NCBI GenBank assembly: GCA_023653785.1
Contig: JAMKCH010001616.1
Coordinates: 1 to 64,000, forward strand
Source: Ophioderma brevispina
Lineage: Eukaryota > Echinodermata > Ophiuroidea > Amphilepidida > Ophiodermatidae
Reading direction: 5' to 3'
DNA: 64,000 bases
The notes under the pieces were generated by a model. That model made no database searches. It was given only the letters and a program-made list of their open reading frames with translations, and had not been told where the DNA came from. The translations under genes were made by a program, and so were the position numbers. This document shows positions 11,018 through 21,858 of this stretch, in pieces. Position 1 is the stretch's first letter. The number at the start of each line of letters is the position of its first letter.

Positions 11018-13049
11018 TTAGCGACACGCTTGGGCTTACATCACAGGTATGGGTACGGCTCGAGTCGCATCGCACCATGCACTTGTTTATGCTATATTAC
11101 TTTATTTTTTTTCTTTCACTTCCAGGACAAAAACAAGATGGCTTAAGAAAAAAGAGTTCGCCCAATGCTATGCTCTGTTGGGCTACATCGGGCGGCAGGC
11201 TTAAGATAATCAATGAATTCCACAAAGAAAAAATTTTTAAACCAAAACACATCCTCTGAAGTAAATTCTGAAAGTATTTCTTCATTCCTGCAAGTTAGGA
11301 ATCTTGGAAAATAACATTCGACTCATGTTATGATAGAGAAACACATAAACTAAATTTAGTGCGTAGTAATGATAAAAGTAATATACGGCAAATGTGCATG
11401 TTTTAAGTACCACAAGAACTCATATTTTAATATGTACACCAAAACACCCCTACTTAAAAATGGTATGTACCATCTTTCTATCAAGATAATTTTATTTCTA
11501 CTGCAGTAAACCAGTTTAATGTGTAAAATGTTTGATTTTCATGAGGTGTCAACTAAGTGCCCTGTATACTCACACTCTGCACTGTCAGATTGTTATAGTT
11601 TCTTATATTTATTACTATACATTACAATATGGGATAATTCCCCCCCCACAACCACCTAAAATGGTCTTTTTCTTCATATTACATCCTAGCTATATGAGTA
11701 CCATCATAAAAACCCCTCAGGGCACCAATCCTCAAATGAATATATGTGTATTATATCATTAACAATAAAAAAAAAGGGGTTTAAATTTTTTTTTACGACC
11801 AATGTGATAAAATAGGAAGGGGCAAAACACCCTATTTAAAAATTGGTACATACCTCCACACATTTTAAAGCAATGCTGTATAGTTAAATGTTCATCTAAT
11901 GATACATGATTTCCAGCTTTTAACTAGCTTGAGTAATGGAGATATGGTGTTTGAAATTGGTGTATTTTGAGAAATATGTAAACATAGATATTTTTCTTTT
12001 TGGCCATATTGATGACGTTAATTCATGGGACTTAAACCGGAAATATTGAAATACAAACAGAAGTGTTGAAAGCACCATTCTTCCAAAACATATTAGCCAA
12101 GATTCATTGGAATCCTCTCTGTTGAAGAGATTTATATAACCTTGACTTTGGTATTTTTGGTTATAAGCATTTTTGTAAAAGTGTTGAAAAGGGCTGATTT
12201 GAGGGGGGTCTAGCCCTCCTCATAGGGGGGCCCTATGGATTTTTAATATCACCACTCTGAGTGTTGACCAAAGTGTTTCAAATTGCAAAATATAGTTAAA
12301 ATTGGTTGACCCTCATCTTTAACCTTTATATGGGAGCCTGACATGGTGCTAAAAAAATATCCACTTAAGTAATCAAAAAAAACTTATACAAAATGGGAGA
12401 AACACTTTTCAACAAATGATCATGGAAACCTTGCAAAATTCAGAAAATAATTCAAGGACATTGACAAATATTCATGATGAAATATTATTTAATTCTTGGA
12501 CATTAATAGTTGAAAGGTAATGAAATGAACAAATGTTCAGACAGGTGCAAACAGTGGAAACTCCATATTTTTGTGCATTTTTTTACCAATAGTTTTGATA
12601 TATGTGCCCTGGTTGCTTTTTGGCGTGATATTCACATCATTTCCTATAACTATTCATAAAATGATAGGCCATCAGTGGTAGTCAGATAATTACTAAGGTC
12701 TGTTTTGATATTGTAGTTCCTGTATTAGATAGGTAAAGCTAGCAAATAATAAGGCAAATGATTCGCTATATATCATTCAAACGTGCAGGGTGTGGCAACG
12801 ATCCAGCACAAATCCACATTTCTAAGTATACATGTAAGTCAAGATCTTAGAAGTGTAAACAAGTTAAGTTATGACCCATCTGACTCTACTGAGCCAGCTC
12901 AAAAGTGTGGGTCAAAAAGTCATTTTGAAATTGATGAACGGAGTATTTTGACGACAGTTGGTTCTTTGGTTCTTTCAGAATTGCAACACTTAAAAAAAAA
13001 GTACATCGGTCCTCAGACCGCTTGTGTCGCATGCCATCGCGGTTAGTGA

Positions 13050-13460
13050 ATGATAGGCCTAACATGACCTTTGACCTGATATGTGCCTTTGACCTCATCA
13101 AGAAAATGAGGGATCTAGTGCACTAAGATTAAGTTGGGTTCCAATGAATTCAACTTTCAAATGGTCATTTTATATTTCAGCTATTTACAAACTTGACCTC
13201 AAGACCTTTGACCTTTGGTATGTGACCTTTGACCTTGGATGGGACTTGCACCTCATCAACAATGAGGATCACATGTTGCACCTGTGAATTTAAGTTGGTT
13301 CCAATAAACTTTTCACACGAGGTCAATTGACCATTTCAGCTATTTACAACTGACCCACATGACTTTGACCTTTGGCCTAATGACCCTTTGACCTTTGGCA
13401 TGTGACCTTCGACTTCATCAAAAGTGGGGGATGCTATGTTGACCTGGACCAAGTGGTTTA
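13050..13460 (+). repeat. TGACCTTTGACC-rich dispersed repeat, copy 2
   Basis: Contains at least six TGACCTTTGACC-like sites (for example about 13064, 13201, 13222 and 13381), the 'caatgaggatcacatgttgcacctg' block and 'agttggttccaataaact' blocks shared with the copy at 0.66-0.93 kb. Internal units of about 120 bp recur. Confidence 0.7.
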
Positions 13461-13649
13461 AATCCATCACAGTTGTAGGGTGAGGCATATTACAGCGCAA
13501 ATGTTAACCTTTTCACAACAGACATCATCAACAACCAGAACATCACAACAGACAACAACAGTGGACAAGTGATCCCTATGTGTCTTCCTGCTTAGGGCAG
13601 GCGACCCAAACATCACAATCAGTCCACTAATAAGTGCAATATTAAAATT

Positions 13650-13785
13650 TTTACCCACACACAAGTACCCACGCACACGCACATACACATGGCACGAACA
13701 CGGCACATACAACTGGACACGCGGCATGCACACACACCCCGCAGGACACACCCTCATGCACGCACACACACACCACAGACAACAG
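13650..13785 (+). repeat. CA-rich low-complexity tract
   Basis: ACACAC-based sequence interrupted by G and T (CACGCACACGCACATACACA and similar), without a fixed period. Confidence 0.8.
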
Positions 13786-13949
13786 AATACCAAAGTATTA
13801 AATACTCTTTGTCAATTGAAAAGCTACTTAACCAAAACATATAACTCATAATAAAGGCCATCCTTACTATTATCACATGGACAAAAGCAATTGATTTACC
13901 TTGTTTGACAGTATATGAGAACAGTTGACAGAAATTCCTTCAAATATAT

Positions 13950-14195
13950 TTGAAGACCAAAGTAAAAACATACATCACAAATTATCACACAGAGCATGCA
14001 TATAAGGTGTGCTTGGAATACGTGCAGGCTTTCGCTAAGGTGGGAGTTTTCACATCAAAAGAGTGCATCTCTATAATGACACAGCAAATCATCTGCGCTA
14101 TACAACATGGGCATCAAGGACCATACTTTACTGCAAAAGGAAGAAGAAAACAAAGTGACATCAAATTTGAACTTGAGGAACAACTCAAAGTTTGA
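13950..14195 (+). CDS. Unassigned open segment, possibly an exon
   Basis: An 81-codon open stretch with fairly protein-like composition (for example EYVQAFAKVGVFTSKECIS, then GRRKQSDIKFELEEQLKV). No splice signals stand out and no family is recognised. It may be a chance open frame. Confidence 0.2.
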   Translation: MKTKVKTYITNYHTEHAYKVCLEYVQAFAKVGVFTSKECISIMTQQIICAIQHGHQGPYFTAKGRRKQSDIKFELEEQLKV

Positions 14196-14483
14196 TAATA
14201 TGGATTTACCCCTCCCCAAAATGCAGCACTTTTTGCATTAAACAAATTATAAGATATTATAATAATAATAATACAATGATACTGAAACTGAATCCTTTAA
14301 TTAGTCTCATTTACGATATTAGTGAAAATTCACGGGGACAAACCGGATTTAAAACTTTGGATTTACTTACATAGGTAGAGGACTGTGTATCTTTGTAATA
14401 TGATGAATTACTTGGTGCTGGTCTTAGCATGATAGTGCAATTTGAAAATTTAACCCCTGTATGACCAGATGACCTTTGATTTA

Positions 14484-14662
14484 GGGATTCAAACATGTTA
14501 CAGAGTGGTTCATCACAAATCAACAACGATGCATCCATGCGTCCGCGTATTTTTATCCCGCGAGCGCAGCTTTAGCCGCCCGAGCGGGATGATAATACGC
14601 GGACGCATCGGATGCAGAGTTGTTGATTTGTGATGAACCACTCTGTAACATGTTTGAATCCC
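14484..14662. repeat. 179-bp near-perfect palindrome (foldback element)
   Basis: The left arm starts GGGATTCAAACATGTTACAG and the right arm ends with its exact inverse. About 80 bp per arm pair with few mismatches, including CACAAATCAACAAC/GTTGTTGATTTGTG and GCGTCCGCGTAT/ATACGCGGACGC, leaving a short GC-rich centre (CCCGCGAGCG...CGAGCGGG). It is expected to extrude a long hairpin. A TGACCTTTGA word lies next to its left end. Confidence 0.85.
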
Positions 14663-14839
14663 TTTCAACAACGAAAATCTTTATGAAAACTGAATATCGT
14701 GTCAGGAGGAACATAATTATTCTTACTATAATATACCAAATTGTTCCTAGTTCGACAGAAATCTTTCCTCGCAATATATTTTAGTAAAATCGAAAACAAA
14801 GCGATAGTTTTGGCATGTTTGTTGCTTTGCAGTTTGCAC

Positions 14840-15012
14840 CTGGTGTCCTTGTGCGTACTCAGAGTTCTAAACGTGACGAACAGTGCGTCGACCTAAGCGT
14901 GGCGCGTAAACGCACTTCCGTGAACACTGCGCCGGGCGTGACGCGCTGATTTGCATACCGACTGTGGGTTGATAACGGATCAACGGTACGCTCCTGTACA
15001 AGGAGATACGGT
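14840..15012 (+). promoter_or_regulatory. CpG-rich island ending in a splice-donor-like site
   Basis: Unlike its surroundings, this stretch is dense in CG (GTGACGAACAGTGCGTCGAC, GTGGCGCGTAAACGCAC, GCGCCGGGCGTGACGCGC), contains an octamer-like ATTTGCAT, and ends GAGATACG/GTGAGTTG, a good donor. It could be a promoter with a noncoding first exon on the plus strand. I found no matching downstream coding exon. Confidence 0.25.
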
Positions 15013-15029
15013 GAGTTGTTGAAAATACA

Positions 15030-15250
15030 CTAGATCATTATTTGACCATTATGACCTCAATTGATCTTTGACCTTAACATGCCCTTCAATGTCACTCACC
15101 AAATGAAGATAGCATCTGAGTAACACCATGCACAGTCATTCTTTATTTCTAAAATCTCATTTTTTCCCCAAATTAAATACTTCCAAAATTTCAATAGATT
15201 TTGCTCTTTGACCTCATATGACCTTTTAATGTCATTACCAATGAAACCAA
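15030..15250 (+). repeat. TGACCTTTGACC-family repeat, diverged copy 3
   Basis: Contains ATTATGACCTCAATTGATCT, TTTGACCTTAACATG, TTTGACCTCATATGACCTTT and the recurring 'caccaaatgaagatagca' type block. It is more diverged than the copies at 0.66 and 13.05 kb. Confidence 0.5.
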
Positions 15251-15595
15251 GTAAGTAAAAGGCCGCGGCTTGAAGAAAGAAGCCGACAGCTTTTCAGTCC
15301 TTGCGCTGGTTTTTCGAAGGGTTAGGGTTGGGATTATTTAATTCCGTTCAAATGAAGCGGGAGGGGGGGGTCACTTCGGAAGTCTGAAGGCTTCATGCAG
15401 CCGCTGCCCTTAAGGACGTTCATTTCCAAAACAGGATCATCATTTCTTTTCTCACCAGGGGGAAAATTTCTTCACATTCTCAACTCATCTTTTATCACAT
15501 GGAAATCCATTTTACTTTGCCCCGGAGAAATGGCTATTTTATCGGAATATATTGCCTCAAAACTGACCATGTTATTTTACCCCTAATAACCTTGA

Positions 15596-16010
15596 CAGGG
15601 CCGTAGCCAGGGCGGTGCGGGGGGTGCGATCTCCCCCCAAAAAATGAGAAAGGCCCGCTTTATGATTTTGAAGGTCCCCTTTTGGCCATGTTTAAGGCGT
15701 GTTGTCCATTAAAATGTTTTGTCTTAAGGTTGTGTGCATGGTATTAGCCCATCGCATTAACTATTGTCGTTGTTACTATAACTGTGTTTTTCTCACACGC
15801 TGAAGCGATAGAATTATTTTATCTTCCCTACACCCACCCACCCCCCCCCCAACAAACCCCCCACCACCCCCAAGCGGGCAGCTCTCAGACCTTTGGGTAC
15901 AGACTGTGAAAACTTTTTTTTTGGTACGCAAAAGGTCCGATTCTTTCTTTTCTCTGGCAACTCCGCACCTCCCCCGCGCATAATTCCATTCCTGGCTAAC
16001 GACGGGCCTG
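15596..16010. mobile_element. hAT-like MITE (CAGGGCCGTAGCCAGG ends)
   Basis: The left end is CAGGGCCGTAGCCAGG followed by a G-rich stretch (GGTGCGGGGGGTGCG). The right end is CCTGGCTAACGACGGGCCTG preceded by a C-rich stretch, so the terminal inverted repeats agree over about 16-20 bp. Length is 415 bp with no transposase. Flanks ACCTTGA and ACATTGA are similar, so an 8-bp duplication may have decayed. The same ends occur on the insertion at 29264-29727, where the duplication is exact. Confidence 0.65.
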
Positions 16011-16059
16011 ACATTGAATGACCTTTGAACCTCATCTTCTACATCTATTGACTTTCACA

Positions 16060-17220
16060 CAACAAAGTAGACACCGAACGAGTATCCATGGTCCATGAGT
16101 TTTCTCTACTGTACACAAAAATGTTCTCAAAAAACCACGATTTTTAGAAGAGGGGATGCCCGATGCACAATGAAGTCTATAATTTATGTCATGTAAAGAT
16201 AGAATTGCCGGTTGCGACACAACCCCATCTGTAAAGTTTCGCCTGATTTTACAACCCATTTTTAAGGTAGAGCTAAAAAATTTGATTTTTGTAAGCCCCT
16301 CATAGATTACTAAGGACAAGTGTCCAACCGGAGTTTCCGAGTATCTATTTGGATTGGGTAACTTTGGAATTTTGATTATTAAATTAGTAAAATTGATACC
16401 ATTTCTAGAAAGAAATGACATGAACCGATGGTGGCGAGGATCAGATTATGTAAAAAAAACTTTACCAGTATTTTGAAAAAATACTAAAAAAAACATGATT
16501 TTTGGGCCCAAAATTTTCAGACAGGCATAACAAAAACCATTTAGCATTTGTAGTGATTTCTTCTATTTTTAGAAACTAGACATTGTTCTACGGACAATTT
16601 TTTGTCATTTTTTAAAATAGAGCTTACTTTTCGAAATATATGGAAAAATGTCCAAAAAAAATTGTGATTTTTAACTTGTCTTTTTCCAAATGTGAGTATA
16701 TAATTGAAAATCCTTAGTTATAAATCGCAAAATGGGTGTGGGGGTGAAAAATATGAGAAAAAAACCGTTCCTAGAGAAGACCGATTTGCTATTGTTAGGA
16801 AAAGTTAAACCTTCTTTTTTACTATCTGTATTTGGAGTTATCTTGTCTGAAAATTTGCCAAATTTTTGCGAAAATTGAACATTGAGAAAATCTGTGTTTT
16901 AAGTAAAGAAAGTGACGTGGATTCACGCCATTCAAGCTGTCTCTTTCTCAATAACTTGGTTATCTTGAACTTCAAAATTGAGTATTTTGTGCAAGTGATG
17001 AAAAACATCTTGTATGCACTATTGAATCAAGCAGGTCTGGTTGTCTTAACTCTAGAAATCAGAAGAAATGGAAAATTTCCATCTGGTCTAAATCAGCGGT
17101 TTGTTTACATTTCAAATATTATTTTAGTTTTGTTTTCCAAGATCAGTTCACGCAAAGTATATTAAAACAACGCATGCGACGATGAAAGAATCTTCCTTAA
17201 CCCTAACCCGTCCCGGGTCG
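16060..17220. other. AT-rich noncoding stretch
   Basis: Long A and T runs with short open frames and no recognisable protein. A segment near 16210-16300 ('ccccatctgtaaagtttcgcc') resembles one near 59.97 kb ('ccccatctgtaagtttctcgcc'), suggesting a shared dispersed repeat. Confidence 0.4.
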
Positions 17221-17229
17221 TTTTGCCGG

Positions 17230-18090
17230 CCGACGGCCCAAATGATACGAGGGCAATCTATTTTTATTTTTTAAAACGCCCGATGCAACGAGAGCCAAGT
17301 TTGCGTTTCATCACATGTTCAATCTCGGCCGGTTTTTTCCCGGCACAGTAATAAGTACGTAAAGTCAATAAGGCGGATCGCAGGGAAGGCCAAAACGCAA
17401 AACTCGCGTCATTTTCCCGAAGACGGCCAGATGCAAAAACGAAAACCTCGCGCCAGTTTCTGGAGAAAAATACGTCCCAGATACAACCAGGAACATCGCG
17501 TGCGAAATGGCAAATCAAAACAGGATAATAAATAAATAAATAATAATGGATGCCTTACTGCACACTGATCTGCATGAAAATTTGTAGCTTATAGTTGCCA
17601 GTTCCGTGAGTGGCACTATTACGCTACATCATATTCGTGCGTGGCGCTATTATGCTACGTCATGCTCCGGTGTACGTCATGAATGCGTTTATGCATACTT
17701 AAAAGTAGCTTATCGAAATTGCTGGCGCTATCACCATCGAAATAGAAATTGTCTATGGGCATTTGTACAGTGTACCGCCTGATGAAAAGCTTGCGCCTTC
17801 TGCGGGCAAACCGTCCGAAATTGCAGTGAAATCGAATGCATTCATTCCCGGTAATGAGGCCCCAAATGCAACAAGCAACATCGCGTCATTTCCGTTTTAA
17901 AGACGGCCCAAATGCAACGAGGAACATCATCGCGTCATTTTCCGTTAAAGGACGGCCCAAATGCAACGCGGAACATTCGCGTCATTTTCCGGTATTAAGA
18001 CGCCCCGATGCAATGAGGGCCAATGAGATTCATTTGCGGCGACCAAAAAATAGTTGTCTGACGGCCGAAGATGCAACGAAAAACATTTTT
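17230..18090 (+). repeat. CpG-containing degenerate tandem repeat, unit about 50 bp
   Basis: The words GACGGCCCAAATGCAACGAG, GAACATCGCGTCATTTTCCG and similar recur. Three or four clear units lie at 17856-18000 and diverged ones near 17236, 17275, 17400 and 18060. The region is richer in CG than its neighbours. It reads through as open in places but is a repeat, not a gene. Confidence 0.65.
17600..17680 (+). repeat. Short tandem duplication (GTGGCGCTATTATGCTACGT)
   Basis: 'GAGTGGCACTATTACGCTACATCAT' is followed about 45 bp later by 'CGTGGCGCTATTATGCTACGTCAT'. The two copies differ at a few positions, and a third vestige 'GTACGTCATGAA' follows. Confidence 0.6.
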
Positions 18091-18194
18091 CCGACCGGTA
18101 CCACGTTTTAGTTGGCTTCATGCGCCTCTCGGCCGTCCGTGTTAGGGTAAGCAGCAAAAATTTGTGTAAAAACAAAAGCACCAGGGTGCTTTTG

Positions 18195-18400
18195 ACACTG
18201 CCCTTAAGTTAACATATGTGGTGACCAAAATGGGGCATTTTTCGCTCATATCTCCAAACCAAAATCCTTTAGCTCTAAGGGTAAATGAGAGAAAAAGAGT
18301 AGCTTTCGTCTGATACCAAAATTTGACCACTTCCGGTTTAAATTCTGGGGTTCCCTGGGAAATGATCGACCTATGGACCTTTAAGTCTTGTGTAATCTTT
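18195..18400 (+). repeat. Dispersed repeat related to 59.85-60.24 kb
   Basis: Shares blocks such as AGTAGCTTTCGTCTGATACC (here) and AGTAGCTTTCTTATGATACC (60.19 kb), followed by a 'CCACTTCCGGTTTAAATTCT' type stretch in both. Noncoding. Confidence 0.55.
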
Positions 18401-18569
18401 GACAAGACTTGTAATTGCAGTCGAGATGGAAGGTCACACAGTCTTCTAGGAACCAAAGGACATCGCCGGAGGATAGGAATGAGGACGCCCTTCTCTAGTG
18501 TTATAGAGGAAACGACAAGAACTTGAAACGTTTTGCTTATAAAGCGAAATACTCAACGTTACTTTTTGC

Positions 18570-19430
18570 CGAGTTAAAAAAAAAAAAATCCTACCAAATA
18601 ACTTCCCAAAAAGTCGGATTTTATGGAAAGTTATTTGTAATACAGGCTTACAATGGGTAATTTTAAATTTCCAAATTTGAACACGTTCCCCCCAAGGAAA
18701 CCACATGGACGCTTTGCAAGCATGTGCGCTATACTATTTAGCAACATATATATGAGTGGACTTTGGTTTATTGGGGGGAAAGACCTTCATTTGCATTTTT
18801 GTTTTGGGGGGCCGGAACACTAACTGGAAATCGCCCAAAAACACCACCCACAAACTATGCATACAAACCATATCAAATACCTCTGCGGTAAGGAATGCTA
18901 ATATACCAAGGCTCCAGTTCAGTAGGCCTTGGATGAGCGCATGTTAACAATAGCTGCTACCCATGCATATCCTGGGTATCATAAATCATTACAAGGATGA
19001 ATTTGCTCAATACAATGGTGAATGTAAGCTATTGAACTGCGCCAATGGAATTGTGATTTTATTAGCTATAGTTTTAACTTGTTCAGATATACGTCATGGG
19101 CCATTGGTGGCATTCCAGGGTCTGAGTGGTGTGAAGACGGTTATCTAATCAAATCTAGCAGCATAAGCGAATAGGTATTTGGGTATTGTTATAAAGGGAT
19201 GCCTCATGTAACCTCTGTGTAGCTTATGAAGGATAGAAGGCATGTCTAGACGTCAATTACAAGCTCATAACAAAGGGCAGCTATGTACAACATAGTCCTG
19301 TCTGTTTAAGTATTAAATGGTCATTGAAATGAGAGGCAAGCTCTAAGCTTTGCCTTTCCAGAGAGCATGCCCTGAATTTTTAGACTTTTCTCATTTTTTC
19401 TTGATACAAGTGAATTTTGGGGAGGATAAG
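18570..19430 (+). repeat. Left arm of a large inverted repeat
   Basis: The reverse complement of this segment aligns with 22930-23760. Matching blocks include TAATACAGGCTTACAATGGG/TAATACAGGGCTCCAATGG, the G-rich 'TTGGGGGGAAAGACCTTCAT' block, CCTGGGTATCATAAATC and the 'AAGCTTTGCC..GAGAGCATGCCC' block. Divergence is moderate with many small indels. No coding function is evident. Confidence 0.7.
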
Positions 19431-20143
19431 AAAACACCTTGGTATATGATTAAATTAGTTGTCAAACCAACTAAATTAAATTGATGGTGAATATAACTAT
19501 GATGATTACCGAGGGCCCTCCTTCATTCTTATCCGGCGATGTCCTTATATTAAAGGAGCAAAGAGAGATTTGAGGGCACCCAAATATTTGTGTCATAAAA
19601 GTTAATTTCTATAGATTTAGACCTCAATGGACTTCGTACCTAGATTCGGTACAGAAATGTCTACAAGAGAGAAAAAAAAAAGGTTTTTGGATTTTGATTG
19701 CTTATATTTCAATATAGATGAATTTCGTATTTGCTCCTTACGAAATTAGCAGAATTTCACAATTTTTTTGTACCAAAGTAAATATTTTCAGCTTAATCCT
19801 TTCAGATGGAGATATTTTGAAGGAAATTATCAGGGCAAAAATCAGGACTTATATGCTGTGATTATATATAGTACTGATATGTGAAATCTCTCGTTGCACC
19901 TTCGTTAAAGTGTTTGGACAGTTTTCCGTTGGTGCGCCACTGCTTTTGGTCCCTGGTAAATATTGGGCAACAGATAGGAGGACACTAAAAAATTTCATAA
20001 AAAACGATTGTGGATTTAAAACCCGGCGGAAAGGTGAAGTTCGTCTAAAAACTGAAAATAAAAGTCAGGAGGATTCACTGGTGTACAGAGAATAAAACAA
20101 AACTCAATGTTATGACACAAACATGCACATCACACAGGCTGCA

Positions 20144-20282
20144 TTACATGGATGCCAATGGTCCGCAAGCAGATTGAGGGCCAACAAGTTGAGATCTGAG
20201 CACCGCATGTGATTGTATTGACTGCTGCAACAAGAGATGTTGGATAATGCTCTCAATAAGGCTACCTGACCTTACTGCTAGC
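20144..20282 (-). CDS. Second, terminal exon of the MGCC-type protein
   Basis: A strong acceptor (CCCATCTTTTTTCCACAG) on the minus strand precedes 45 full codons and a stop. The first base completes the Arg codon left open by the exon at 20708-20859, so the two join in phase. The join gives a 96-residue product whose second half starts LAVRSGSLIESIIQ and ends ACGPLASM. The amphipathic helix SLIESIIQHLLLQQS is visible. Full LAMTOR1 proteins are about 160 residues, so this would be shortened or divergent, or another small acylated protein. No clear AATAAA is seen just downstream. Confidence 0.4.
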
Positions 20283-20707
20283 CTGTGGAAAAAAGATGGG
20301 AACAAAAAATTATGATTTTTGTGTAACATATCCGTTAGAAAATATTTTGTATGCAATACTGAGAACCAAAGCCTTTCGAGTGAAATTATAAACATAAAAT
20401 TTTGTTTTAAGTTTTGTCTTTTTTTAAAAATACAATTTTCAAGGCAATTTCATCACTGGTAAAGTAGGGCATCAATGCAATTACAGTATAATAATAGGCC
20501 AGAATGGCAAAAATTTTAGGGCATCAAGGCAACTGTGGGGCACTCAAAGCATATGCCTTCGGCTGCCTTCGGTTACTTTGCTCCCTGCATAAAATATCCC
20601 AATGAAAGAAAGACAAATGTTTGATGAAAATATTTCTACGAACGTTTGCTAAAACACCATAAATGCAGAAAAATGCCTGATTTTTGGTGCGCGGAAAACT
20701 GGCTAAC

Positions 20708-20859
20708 CTGCCGAAATTTTGCATGGCGCGTCGGAGAATTCGGTTTTCTAAAACTTGATTCTCCTCGTGCCTATATGTCTGATCGCCGACCGCAGTAATC
20801 CCCGACTTCTCTAAAAGTAAAGGTGACAACGTCCCCCCGTTAGTGTAGCAGCAACCCAT
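20708..20859 (-). CDS. First coding exon of a small MGCC-type protein
   Basis: An ATG in good context (AAAATGG) opens 50 codons on the minus strand starting MGCCYTNGG, with an LLLEKSG stretch and a charged helix-like part (RHEENQVLENRILRRAMQN), then a donor CAG/GTTAGC in phase 2. MGCC at the N-terminus is a typical N-myristoylation plus palmitoylation signal. LAMTOR1 (p18, the Ragulator lysosomal anchor) starts MGCCYS and has a leucine-rich early segment and an E..LL..IL[AKR]K-like helix. Resemblance beyond the first residues is only suggestive. An in-frame ATG 18 codons upstream, directly after a stop, is possible but in poorer context. Membrane anchoring is inferred. Confidence 0.45.
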
Positions 20860-21568
20860 TTTCACGCGAGCTCTCCCTCCTGAGGGGGAACATCCTCTGG
20901 CATTTGCGCTCATTTACTAACCAGCAGATTTACAGCAATTTTTTTCCAATAAAACGGCTCCATAAATGTCTGACGACCGGCAACATTAAACGCATAACGG
21001 GAAAAAACTGTCATGTTAAGTGTGCCCAAAGTGCCAAGTGTTATGGCCGAATACTCATTGGGATGAATTTCGGTATTCTGCCACCAGCATCCTTCACCAT
21101 ACAGTTTACTTCCTTGAGGCTGCCAAATTCATAGGTTGTGGTGGCACAATACTAATTTTTCCTCCCCAAATTCATCCTTTACATGTATTAGACGTATTTT
21201 AAGGTGCTTTAGAATTTCAGTAATGTTCTGTTTATATCAAAATCTTGATCACTAGATGTCCGCTGAGAAACGCTTACTTCTCAATTTGAGGCGGGGGGGG
21301 TGATCCCGATCTTGCGGTTGTGCTACGAGCAATTGCTTGTTTCCCACGGTCCCATAGGCTACTGTTCTGTAATTTGTCCGTTTACGGACAGAAAATACAA
21401 AATTGCGAATTTCTTACAGATGCGACTGAATTTGCATGTAAGATTGGGCACACATGGATTACTAAAGCTGAGGGTTCAGATGATATAAAAATCTCAACAT
21501 TTTTTTAGGTAAGTCGGGGGGACGAGGCTGTGGATCACGAAATGCCCCTTTAATATAATGAACCGTAC

Positions 21569-21858
21569 CTTAACAGGCTTATTATGTTTGGGCAAGTGCT
21601 CTTGCTCAAAACATATTTGACATGGTGCAAAAGACGCATTACTTTCCTGGCAATGTCTCAGCTTACAGCAGGAAATGTTAAAATCTCTTCTAAGGCTATC
21701 ACGGTAAGAATTCATAGCACCTCCTACAGCTGGCATTGTCTGTAAACAAGCTATCAAATCCCTTCCCCGACAACTCTCTCGCACCACACTGACAAGCTTG
21801 CCATTGTTTAGGCTTATCAAACCAGAGTTTGTCGACGATAAACCACCCAAGTTCGCAA
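21569..21858 (-). CDS. Likely coding exon of an unknown Cys-containing protein
   Basis: The minus strand has an acceptor-like CAATATATTCCACAG, an open frame of about 97 codons, and a donor AAG/GTACGG in phase 0. The product has a low-complexity Asn/Ser start (GGLSSTNSGLISLNNGK), then a basic segment and a cysteine cluster (CCKLRHCQ, then CQICFEQEH). The frame stays open further upstream to about 21961, so the 5' edge is uncertain. It lies 5' of the MGCC exon on the same strand, but a stop directly before that start argues against one transcript. Function unknown. Confidence 0.3.

Noticed and set aside
10972..11259. Glycine-run protein frame at the poly-G tract
   Set aside because: The frame depends on the homopolymer and has no other protein features.
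16032..16421. 129-codon minus-strand open frame
   Set aside because: Overlaps dispersed repeat sequence related to the 60-kb region and shows no domain or splice context.
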